Positions 7,120 to 13,064 of a stretch of 14,432 bases of DNA are shown here, piece after piece. Every line of letters starts with the position of its first letter. Position 1 is the stretch's first letter. This DNA comes from an uncultured Clostridia bacterium. GTDB taxonomy: Bacteria > Bacillota > Clostridia > Christensenellales > Borkfalkiaceae. The notes beneath the pieces are model-generated. The model worked only from the letters and a program-made list of their open reading frames with translations. It made no database searches and was not told where the DNA came from. The position numbers and the translations under genes were made by a program. The stretch covers positions 1-14,432 of the forward strand of contig CAJGCN010000021.1 in the NCBI GenBank assembly GCA_904501815.1, written 5' to 3'.

Positions 7120-7779
7120 ATGGCGTATACTTACAAAGAAGAATTTATTCGGTTTATGGTGGAAAACGGCGTGTTGCGTTTTGGTGAATTTACCTTAAAA
7201 AGCGGAAGAAAAGCCCCGTATTTTATCAATACGGGGAACTATAAAACGGGCAAACAACTTGCAAAGCTTGGAGAATACTACGCCGCTTGTATTGAAAATA
7301 ACGGCTTAGAAGCGGAAACGCTCGTCGGTCCTGCATATAAGGGTATCCCCCTTTCGGTGACGACGGCAATTGCGCTTTTTAACGGCTACGGAAAAGAGCT
7401 CAATTATTGTTTCGACAGAAAGGAAGTCAAAGATCACGGCGAAGGCGGTCTGTTCGTTGGAAAACAACTGCAAGACGGCGAAAAGGTGATTATCATTGAA
7501 GACGTAATGACTTCGGGAAAAGCTTTGCGTGAAATTTTACCGAAATTAGAAGCGGCGGCAAACGTGCAAGTCGTGGGAATGATTATTTCCGTCGATAGAA
7601 TGGAAAAGGCGTTAAATAGCGAGCTTTCCGCCGTTGCCGAAGCGAAAAAAGAGTTCGGGATCGACGTGTATTCCGTCGTGACGATGAACGATATTATCGA
7701 AGCCATTGAAAAAGGGGTAATCGATTTTAAAGAACATTTACCTGCAATGTATGAATACCGCAAACAATACGGCGCGTAA
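7120..7779 (+). CDS. pyrE: Orotate phosphoribosyltransferase
   Basis: PyrE joins orotate to PRPP to form OMP. The 219-residue protein has the type I phosphoribosyltransferase fold: FTLKSGRKAPYFINTG (24-39) binds orotate, LVGPAYKGIPLS (68-79) is the pyrophosphate loop, FDRKEVKDHGEGG (98-110) is the flexible catalytic loop, and VIIIEDVMTSGKA (123-135) is the PRPP-binding motif. Acidic residues E127 and D128 contact the ribose. AAAAGGAG lies just upstream of the ATG. It is the last recognised pyr gene. No strong terminator follows it, so the operon transcript may continue toward trpS. Confidence 0.96.
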   Translation: MAYTYKEEFIRFMVENGVLRFGEFTLKSGRKAPYFINTGNYKTGKQLAKLGEYYAACIENNGLEAETLVGPAYKGIPLSVTTAIALFNGYGKELNYCFDRKEVKDHGEGGLFVGKQLQDGEKVIIIEDVMTSGKALREILPKLEAAANVQVVGMIISVDRMEKALNSELSAVAEAKKEFGIDVYSVVTMNDIIEAIEKGVIDFKEHLPAMYEYRKQYGA

Positions 7780-7785
7780 AATTTA

Positions 7786-7896
7786 TTAAAACTTAAAAAA
7801 TAACAGCGAACCGCCGTTTAAATAGGCGAAAGCGAAAAGTAAAAACACGGCGCAAAGAAACATAAAACCCGTAAAGGGTAAAAGATTTTTATTCAT
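7786..7896 (-). CDS. Possible 36-residue single-span membrane peptide
   Basis: On the - strand an ATG at 7896 opens a 36-codon frame ending at 7786. The translation is MNKNLLPFTGFMFLCAVF followed by LLFAFAYLNGGSLLFFKF. It has one strongly hydrophobic segment (about residues 5-27) with positive charge at the N-terminus, the arrangement of a small inner-membrane protein. No ribosome binding site precedes the start and no promoter is clear, so it may be chance. It would be the only - strand gene in the window. Confidence 0.2.
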   Translation of the reverse strand: MNKNLLPFTGFMFLCAVFLLFAFAYLNGGSLLFFKF

Positions 7897-7947
7897 AGTT
7901 TGAGTTTGCGTAAAAGGAGAAAATTCCATACGCTGAAAAGGATTTTT

Positions 7948-8037
7948 ATGACGAAAATTATTAAAAACGAATTTGGAAAATTAAAAAACGGGGCTACCGT
8001 GTCCGCGTTTACGCACTTCAAACGAAAAGGAGTTTAG
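7948..8037 (+). pseudogene. Probable N-terminal fossil of an aldose 1-epimerase gene
   Basis: ATG 7948, with AAAAGGA at 7936-7942 as ribosome binding site, opens 29 codons ending in TAG 8035-8037. The translation contains NEFGKLKNGATVSAF and then THFKRKGV. This resembles the start of galactose mutarotase/aldose 1-epimerase proteins, where F-G-K-x-x-(D/N)-G-x-x-V is followed by a Y/F-T-L-x-N strand. The remaining 300 or so residues of that family are missing, and trpS follows after 4 bases, so the gene is cut to its first exon-like stub. Alternatively it is a short upstream peptide whose translation hands ribosomes to trpS: its last codons overlap the AAAAGGAG used by trpS. It contains no Trp codons, so it is not a classical Trp attenuator peptide. 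Confidence 0.4.
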
Positions 8038-8041
8038 AAAA

Positions 8042-9094
8042 ATGTCTAAAATAATTTTAACGGGCGACAGACCTTCGGGGAAATTGCATATCGGACACTA
8101 CGTAGGGTCGTTAAAACGCCGTGTGGAACTGCAAAACAGCGGAGAGTTTGACAAAATTTATATTATGATTGCCGATGCGCAAGCGCTCACGGATAATTTC
8201 GATAATCCCGAAAAGGTACGCGCGAATATCACGGAAGTTGCGCTCGATTATCTCGCTTGCGGGATTGACCCTACGAAATCCACCGTATTCGTGCAATCGC
8301 ACGTAGCGGAGTTGACCGAGCTTACTTTTTATTATATGAATTTGGTCACGCTTGCTCGGCTGGAACGCAACCCGACGGTAAAAGCGGAAATCAAGCAAAA
8401 GAACTACGAGCTTTCTTTGCCGATGGGCTTTTTAACTTATCCCGTTTCGCAAACGGCGGATATCACGGCGTTTAAGGCAACGACCGTACCCGTTGGAGAA
8501 GACCAGCTTCCTATGCTCGAACAGGCACGGGAAATCGTGAGAAGCTTTAATAATCTCTACGGCGAAACTCTCGTTGAACCGAAAGCGGTGTTGCCTGAAA
8601 ACAAATCTTGCTTGCGCTTACCCGGTACGGACGGTATGGCGAAAATGAGTAAGTCGCTGGGGAATTGTATTTATCTTTCGGATAGTGCGGACGAGATTAA
8701 ACGCAAAGTAATGAGTATGTACACCGACCCCAACCATTTGAAAGTAAGCGATCCGGGCGATACGGAACATAACCCCACCTTTATTTATTTAGACGCATTT
8801 GCAAAGGACGAACAATTTTCCAGATATTTGCCTGAATACGCAAACTTAGCGGAAATGAAAGCGCACTACGAGCGCGGCGGATTAGGGGATATGAAGGTGA
8901 AAAAATTCCTGAATGCAGTAATGCAAGAAACCTTAGAGCCTATCCGTTTAAGAAGAGAAGAATTGGCAAAAGATATTCCTGCGATTTGGGATATGCTGTA
9001 TAAAGGTAGTGAAGAAGCCAAAGCGGTAGCGGCGCAAACGCTTTCGGAAGTCAAAAAAGCAATGCGTATTGATTATTTTTCAGATAGAAAGTAA
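8042..9094 (+). CDS. trpS: Tryptophanyl-tRNA synthetase
   Basis: This class I synthetase attaches tryptophan to tRNA-Trp. The 350-residue protein has the PSGKLHIGHY segment with HIGH at 16-19 and KMSKS at 201-205, both needed for ATP activation. IADAQALTD (43-51) and the PVGEDQ segment (150-155) are typical of bacterial TrpRS and contribute to the Rossmann-fold active site and tRNA contact. AAAAGGAG at 8025-8032 lies 9 bases before ATG 8042. No promoter or T-box leader is seen in the 262 bases upstream, so expression may depend on read-through from the pyr operon or on a non-standard promoter. A good terminator follows. Confidence 0.97.
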   Translation: MSKIILTGDRPSGKLHIGHYVGSLKRRVELQNSGEFDKIYIMIADAQALTDNFDNPEKVRANITEVALDYLACGIDPTKSTVFVQSHVAELTELTFYYMNLVTLARLERNPTVKAEIKQKNYELSLPMGFLTYPVSQTADITAFKATTVPVGEDQLPMLEQAREIVRSFNNLYGETLVEPKAVLPENKSCLRLPGTDGMAKMSKSLGNCIYLSDSADEIKRKVMSMYTDPNHLKVSDPGDTEHNPTFIYLDAFAKDEQFSRYLPEYANLAEMKAHYERGGLGDMKVKKFLNAVMQETLEPIRLRREELAKDIPAIWDMLYKGSEEAKAVAAQTLSEVKKAMRIDYFSDRK

Positions 9095-9101
9095 AATATA
9101 A

Positions 9102-9140
9102 GGTTTGGCGTAGTGTTTAGAATACGCCAAACCGTTTTTT
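9102..9140 (+). terminator. Rho-independent terminator after trpS
   Basis: GGTTTGGCGTA (9102-9112) and TACGCCAAACC (9123-9133) form a perfect 11-bp stem with a 10-base loop, followed by six T at 9135-9140. Confidence 0.93.
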
Positions 9141-9183
9141 AATAGCGTTTTTTGAAAAATAAACGAAAAGGGCGTTAAAACGG

Positions 9184-9212
9184 TTGAAAAATAAAGTGTT
9201 TTCTTGTATAAT
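9184..9212 (+). promoter_or_regulatory. Sigma-A promoter of proS
   Basis: TTGAAA (9184-9189), a 17-base spacer, and TATAAT (9207-9212) preceded by TG. The start is expected near 9219, leaving a leader of about 55 bases. A small stem GACGG...CCGTC at 9244-9258 lies in the leader; it is too weak and lacks a T-run to be a terminator. Confidence 0.8.
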
Positions 9213-9273
9213 ATTTCATAGAAATAAAAAAATGTAAAAACGGACGGAAAACACCGTCGAAAAGAAGGTAATT

Positions 9274-10704
9274 ATGGCGAAAGAAAATCAATTCGTAGAA
9301 CAAATCGCAGACATTAACGCGGACTTCCCGCAATGGTATACCGACGTGGTGCTTAAAACCAAGCTCGTGGACTACGGACCTGTAAAAGGCACGATGGTCA
9401 TTCGACCTTACGGTTATGCGATTTGGGAAAATATCCAAAAAGAATTAGATGCAAGATTTAAAAAACAAGGGGTGGAAAACGCGTATTTCCCTTTGTTAAT
9501 TCCTATGAGCTATTTCACGAAAGAAGCGGAGCACGTGGAAGGGTTTGCGCCTGAAATTGCGGTCGTCACGGTTGCGGGCGGGGAAGAGCTTGCCGAACCG
9601 CTTGCCATTCGTCCTACGTCGGAAACGATTATCGGAACGATGATGTCGAAATGGACGCAGTCTTATCGCGATTTGCCTATGAAAGTCAATCAATGGTGCA
9701 ACGTTATGCGTTGGGAAAAAACCACCCGTCCTTTTTTAAGAACGAGCGAGTTTTTGTGGCAAGAAGGGCATACGGCGTTTGCAAGCGCAAAAGAAGCGCA
9801 AGAAGACACTCTGACCATGCTCGGCGTATATAAAGAGTTTGCGGAAAATTGCCTTGCTATTCCCGTGCTTACGGGCAGAAAAACGGACAAGGAGAAATTC
9901 GCAGGCGCGGAAGCTACCTACACGATGGAAGCCATGATGAAAGACGGCAAGAGCTTGCAAGCGGGTACTTCGCATTATCTCGGTCAAAACTTTGCCAAAG
10001 CGTTTAATATTCAATACTTAGGACAAGAAGGGGTGTTGCAGACGGCGTACACTTCGTCTTGGGGGGTATCCACCCGTTTAATCGGCGCAGTGATTATGAC
10101 GCACGGCGACGAACGCGGTTTAGTTCTTCCGCCTGTCGTTGCGCCCGTGCAATGCGTAATCGTTCCGATTGCGGCGCGAAAAGGCGGGGTCGTGGAAGCT
10201 TGCGAAGCGTTGAAAGCAGAGCTTGAAAAGGCGGGTATTCGCGTAGTCTTCGACAACAGCGACAATTCGCCCGGCTGGAAGTTTAACGAATGGGAAATGA
10301 AAGGCGTACCCCTTCGTATCGAGCTTGGACCGCGCGATATCGAAGCGGGCAAAATGCTCTGCGCGAGAAGAGATACCTTAGAAAAGAGCGAACAACCTAT
10401 AGAAAACGCTGTTCAAACGGTGAAAGAACTGTTATCTACGGTGCAAAAGGATATGCTCGAAGCCGCGCGTACCCGTCGGGAAAACCGTATCGTATACGCC
10501 GACGATATGCAAGGCATTTTGAAAGGGGTAGACGGCGGAAACTTCGTGAAAGCGGGTTGGTGCGGTTGCCGTGAATGTGAAGACAAAATCAAAGAAGAAA
10601 CGGGCGCGACGGCGCGCGTGTTTGCCGAAGGCGAGCAAAAAGAAACTTGCGCTGTTTGCGGAAAGCAGGCAAAGCACGTTATCGTGTTCGCAAGAGCTTA
10701 TTAA
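9274..10704 (+). CDS. proS: Prolyl-tRNA synthetase, short archaeal/eukaryote type
   Basis: This class II synthetase charges tRNA-Pro. At 476 residues it is the short type without the roughly 180-residue editing (INS) domain found between motifs 2 and 3 in E. coli-type enzymes. LAIRPTSET and RWEKTTRPFLRTSEFLWQEGH contain motif 2 and the TxE loop for proline; HGDERGLVLPPVVAP is motif 3. An anticodon-binding domain follows (about 285-390), then a C-terminal zinc-binding domain with C430/C432, C435, C459 and C462, ending ...VFARAY with a terminal Tyr as in this type. AAGAAGG at 9262-9268 precedes the ATG. It stands alone between its own promoter and terminator. Without the editing domain, mis-charged Ala-tRNA-Pro would need a separate deacylase. 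Confidence 0.96.
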   Translation: MAKENQFVEQIADINADFPQWYTDVVLKTKLVDYGPVKGTMVIRPYGYAIWENIQKELDARFKKQGVENAYFPLLIPMSYFTKEAEHVEGFAPEIAVVTVAGGEELAEPLAIRPTSETIIGTMMSKWTQSYRDLPMKVNQWCNVMRWEKTTRPFLRTSEFLWQEGHTAFASAKEAQEDTLTMLGVYKEFAENCLAIPVLTGRKTDKEKFAGAEATYTMEAMMKDGKSLQAGTSHYLGQNFAKAFNIQYLGQEGVLQTAYTSSWGVSTRLIGAVIMTHGDERGLVLPPVVAPVQCVIVPIAARKGGVVEACEALKAELEKAGIRVVFDNSDNSPGWKFNEWEMKGVPLRIELGPRDIEAGKMLCARRDTLEKSEQPIENAVQTVKELLSTVQKDMLEAARTRRENRIVYADDMQGILKGVDGGNFVKAGWCGCRECEDKIKEETGATARVFAEGEQKETCAVCGKQAKHVIVFARAY

Positions 10705-10710
10705 AAAATC

Positions 10711-10739
10711 AAATCCTCAACCTTGCGTTGGGGATTTTT
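10711..10739 (+). terminator. Rho-independent terminator after proS
   Basis: AAATCCTCAAC (10711-10721) pairs with GTTGGGGATTT (10727-10737), an 11-bp stem with one G-U pair and a 5-base loop, running into TTTTT at 10735-10739. Confidence 0.88.
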
Positions 10740-10771
10740 CGTATAATTTAGGCGTATTTAGATAAAAAACC

Positions 10772-10788
10772 TTTCACCGTAGGTGAAA
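10772..10788. promoter_or_regulatory. Perfect 17-bp palindrome, candidate operator
   Basis: TTTCACC (10772-10778) and GGTGAAA (10782-10788) are perfect inverted copies around GTA. It lies 25 bases upstream of the -35 of the stress operon. It is not the CtsR operator, which is a direct repeat of GGTCAAA-type heptads, nor the CIRCE element of HrcA. A 7-3-7 dyad suits a dimeric helix-turn-helix protein. Confidence 0.5.
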
Positions 10789-10813
10789 ACTGTATAAAAT
10801 CAGGGTTAGGCAC

Positions 10814-10842
10814 TTGACGGAAAGAAAAAAAAATGGTATGAT
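10814..10842 (+). promoter_or_regulatory. Sigma-A promoter of the XRE-mcsA-mcsB-clpC operon
   Basis: TTGACG (10814-10819), a 17-base spacer, and TATGAT (10837-10842). With the last T at -7, +1 is 10849, the A of the first gene's ATG, so the transcript is predicted to be leaderless. Confidence 0.8.
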
Positions 10843-10848
10843 AATACT

Positions 10849-11514
10849 ATGGAGAATATTACTTTGATCAACGCGCGGATTGCGCAGAATTTGACTTTAT
10901 ACCGTAAGGCGGCAAACCTTACGCAGGCGGAGCTTGCCGAAAAAATCAATTATTCGGATAAATCGGTTTCTAAATGGGAATCGGGCAACGGCGTACCTGA
11001 CGTGTACATTTTGTTAAAACTCGCGGAAATTTTCAAAGTGACGTTAGACGAGTTGGTGGGGGAAAAAGCGGAGAAAATCGTTGCGGAACGGGAAAGGGAA
11101 AAGAAAAAATCTACCTTCTTCCGCATTATGGTTATGCTGTTATCGAGCGGTATCGTGTGGTTGGTGGCAACTAGCCTGTTTGCCGCAACGACTCTTTGGT
11201 TTGACGACGAACTTAAAGAATGGATGGCGTTCATTTACGCTATTCCCGTCAACGCGGTTCTTTTAATCGTATTCTCGTCCGTGTGGAAATATAAAATGCT
11301 GAATTTCCTGTCCGTTTCGCTCGTGATTTGGTCGGCTCTTTTAGGAGCGTTTTTAACGACGGTGTTCGTCGGTCAACGCTTCGGCGCAGACGTTTCGGGC
11401 GCGTGGGTGTTTTTTATTCTCGGCGTACCATTACAGGTTTTAGAAGTGCTTTGGACGTTCTTCCGCTACACGCTCGTAAAAAACCGTAAGCAACAGAATA
11501 AGGAGCAAGAATAA
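10849..11514 (+). CDS. XRE-family DNA-binding protein with four membrane segments
   Basis: The 221-residue protein has an N-terminal XRE/HTH_3 domain at about 9-70 (NLTLYRKAANLTQAELAEKI, then SDKSVSKWESGNGVPDVYILLKLAEIF), a charged linker at 71-89, and four hydrophobic segments at about 90-114, 126-145, 150-173 and 183-206, ending in a basic tail. This HTH-plus-membrane architecture is common in Firmicutes; the DNA sites and signals of most members are unknown. Its stop is 5 bases before mcsA, so it is the first gene of the stress operon, in the place where ctsR normally stands. ATG 10849 coincides with the predicted transcription start. An alternative is TTG 10864, which has GGAG 9 bases upstream and would give MINARIAQNL, a usual XRE beginning. 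Membrane anchoring suggests that it senses an envelope signal (inference). Confidence 0.88.
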   Translation: MENITLINARIAQNLTLYRKAANLTQAELAEKINYSDKSVSKWESGNGVPDVYILLKLAEIFKVTLDELVGEKAEKIVAEREREKKKSTFFRIMVMLLSSGIVWLVATSLFAATTLWFDDELKEWMAFIYAIPVNAVLLIVFSSVWKYKMLNFLSVSLVIWSALLGAFLTTVFVGQRFGADVSGAWVFFILGVPLQVLEVLWTFFRYTLVKNRKQQNKEQE

Positions 11515-11519
11515 GGGGT

Positions 11520-11987
11520 ATGCTGTGCTGTCATTGCAAGAAAAATCAAGCGTCGAAAACCTACGAGAAGCGTAAAATCGTGGATAAAAAGACGGTGAAA
11601 ACGACGGAATATTATTGCTTGGAATGTTATTGCCGTCTGTTCGTGAGCGTAAGCGACGAAAAAGAACCGCGTACGGTATGTCCCGCTTGCGGTATGACGG
11701 TTGCGGCGTTTAAGCAAAAAAAGCTCGTCGGGTGCGCAAAGTGTTATTCTTATCTTTCGGGCGCGGTGTTGCCCGTCGTGCTTAAAATGCAAGGGGCGGC
11801 GGAAGCGCATTGCGGGAAAGAAGAAGCTTCGAGCGATATCGAAAAACTCGTCAAGCGCGCGCACGAAGTGCAAATTTTGTTGGATAAGAAAAAATCGGAA
11901 AATTCCTCGTCGGCAAAAATTTACGAGCGTGAGCTTGCTTCGCTCCGTGCGGACATTGCCGCAATGAAAAAGGGGGAACTGACGTGA
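11520..11987 (+). CDS. mcsA: McsA, zinc-finger activator of the McsB arginine kinase
   Basis: McsA is a zinc-binding protein that activates the protein arginine kinase McsB. The 155-residue protein has four C-x2-C pairs: C3/C6, C33/C36, C54/C57 and C72/C75, then a UVR-like helical C-terminus (about 100-150, DIEKLVKRAHEVQILLDKKKSEN...) that would bind partner proteins. Length and cysteine layout fit the family. The ATG at 11520 comes 5 bases after the previous stop; AAGGGG right before it or AGGAG at 11501-11505 (14 bases away) could serve as ribosome binding site, so translation is probably coupled to the upstream gene. Its end overlaps mcsB by 4 bases. Confidence 0.9.
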   Translation: MLCCHCKKNQASKTYEKRKIVDKKTVKTTEYYCLECYCRLFVSVSDEKEPRTVCPACGMTVAAFKQKKLVGCAKCYSYLSGAVLPVVLKMQGAAEAHCGKEEASSDIEKLVKRAHEVQILLDKKKSENSSSAKIYERELASLRADIAAMKKGELT

Positions 11988-13006
11988 GAACTCCCGAATT
12001 TATTCAAACGATCGTCACGTCCACGCGCGTACGGCTCGCGAGAAACTTAGAATCCTACGAATTTCCCGAACGCTTAAAGAAAAAGGAAGCCAAAGAAATC
12101 GTCGAAATCGTCGGGCATGAAATTAAACGCGCGGGGAATTTCAAACGCTACGATATGGACGAGATTAGCGCGGAAGAAGGGAATTTGTTGCAAGAGCAAC
12201 ATTTAATAAGTCCTGCTCTTTTAAAGAGAAAAGACTTTGGCGCGGCGTTTATTTCAAAAGACAAAGACGTTTCGATTATGGTCAACGAAGAAGACCATTT
12301 GCGCGAACAGTATATCTTTCAAGGCTTCGACTTAGTTAGAACGTACGAGCGGTTGAGCGGAATCGACGAAAACATTTCTTCGAATATCAATTTTGCTTAC
12401 GATAAAAAATTAGGGTATTTGACGGCTTGTCCGAGCAACGTCGGAACGGGTATGCGCGCGTCAGTAATGATGTTTCTGCCCGGACTTGCTTGGAATAGAA
12501 GCTTTGAAGACTTATTGCCCGAACTCAAATCAGGCGGTATGACCGTGCGCGGGGTGTTCGGAGAAGGCTCGCTTGCGGAAGGATACAGCTATCAAATCAG
12601 CAACGAGCGCACGCTCGGCGTTTCGGAAGGGGAAATTTTGCAAATGGTAAGCAAGGTGACGATGAGCCTTTGCGATTTGGAACTTAGAGAACGGGAGCGT
12701 ATGCTCCGAAAAGAGAAAATCAAGCTCAAAGACGGTTGCTTGCGCGCGTACGGCACGTTGACGAATTGCGCGATTTTACCTTTAAAAGAGCTGACCGAAG
12801 GTATGGTCAAAGTCAAGCTTGGCATGGCGCTTGGGTTCTTGCAAGCGCGGGATATGAAAGACTTTAACAATTTTCTTGCCGATATGCGCCCTGCATCTTT
12901 TCGGTTAGGCAACGAGTTGCAAACGGCAAGCGAATACGAATGTGATTTAATGCGTGCGGAAATCGTTAAAAAAGTATTGCCCGAACTCGTGCAACGGACG
13001 GATTAA
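11984..13006 (+). CDS. mcsB: McsB, protein arginine kinase
   Basis: McsB phosphorylates arginine on proteins and marks them for ClpCP degradation. The 340-residue protein has the ATP:guanido phosphotransferase fold: STRVRLARNL (13-22), NEEDH (101-105, phosphagen-type catalytic Glu) and CPSNVGTGMRAS (149-160) with catalytic C149. It starts at GTG 11984, whose bases overlap the mcsA stop (GTGA); AGGGGG at 11971-11976 lies 7 bases upstream. At the C-terminus the segment YECDLMRAEIV aligns with the allosteric phosphoarginine-binding RDxxRA motif of McsB, but the first Arg is C320; D321, R324 and A325 are kept. It is about 20 residues shorter than the Bacillus protein. Linkage with mcsA and clpC makes the assignment firm. 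Confidence 0.95.
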   Translation: MRTPEFIQTIVTSTRVRLARNLESYEFPERLKKKEAKEIVEIVGHEIKRAGNFKRYDMDEISAEEGNLLQEQHLISPALLKRKDFGAAFISKDKDVSIMVNEEDHLREQYIFQGFDLVRTYERLSGIDENISSNINFAYDKKLGYLTACPSNVGTGMRASVMMFLPGLAWNRSFEDLLPELKSGGMTVRGVFGEGSLAEGYSYQISNERTLGVSEGEILQMVSKVTMSLCDLELRERERMLRKEKIKLKDGCLRAYGTLTNCAILPLKELTEGMVKVKLGMALGFLQARDMKDFNNFLADMRPASFRLGNELQTASEYECDLMRAEIVKKVLPELVQRTD

Positions 13007-13036
13007 CCGTTCGGGGCATATAATAGGAAAGAACGG
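13007..13036. repeat. Inverted repeat around a TATAAT in the mcsB-clpC gap
   Basis: CCGTTC (13007-13012) and GAACGG (13031-13036) are inverted copies, extended by TAA and TTA on the outside with one unpaired A. Between them lies TATAAT (13019-13024). The bases 17 upstream of this box (GGACGG) are a poor -35, so a secondary clpC promoter is only possible, and an operator or RNA hairpin is an alternative. Confidence 0.35.
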
Positions 13037-13064
13037 ATTAGCCAAGTACGCTATGGAGGACGGT

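Larger units (their letters stand above)
7780..8041. other. 262-base pyrE-trpS gap without clear promoter or terminator
   Basis: Apart from the epimerase-like stub and the possible - strand peptide, this AT-rich stretch shows only short weak stems (for example ACCC-GTAAA-GGGT near 7867-7879). I found no T-box consensus (AGGGTGGNACCGCG), no 17-spaced sigma-A promoter and no strong terminator. An AAAAGGAG at 7912-7919 has no ATG at a suitable distance. Confidence 0.6.

Noticed and set aside
7780..8041. T-box leader controlling trpS
   Set aside because: The conserved AGGGTGGNACCGCG box and a terminator stem are absent; GCTACCGTGTCCGCG near 7993-8007 is only a faint likeness.
9244..9258. GACGG...CCGTC stem in the proS leader as a terminator or riboswitch
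   Set aside because: Only 5 bp, no T-run, and a 55-base leader is too short for a known riboswitch class that I can recognise.
10742..10747. TATAAT just after the proS terminator as a second promoter
   Set aside because: No -35 at suitable spacing; the region upstream is the terminator stem.
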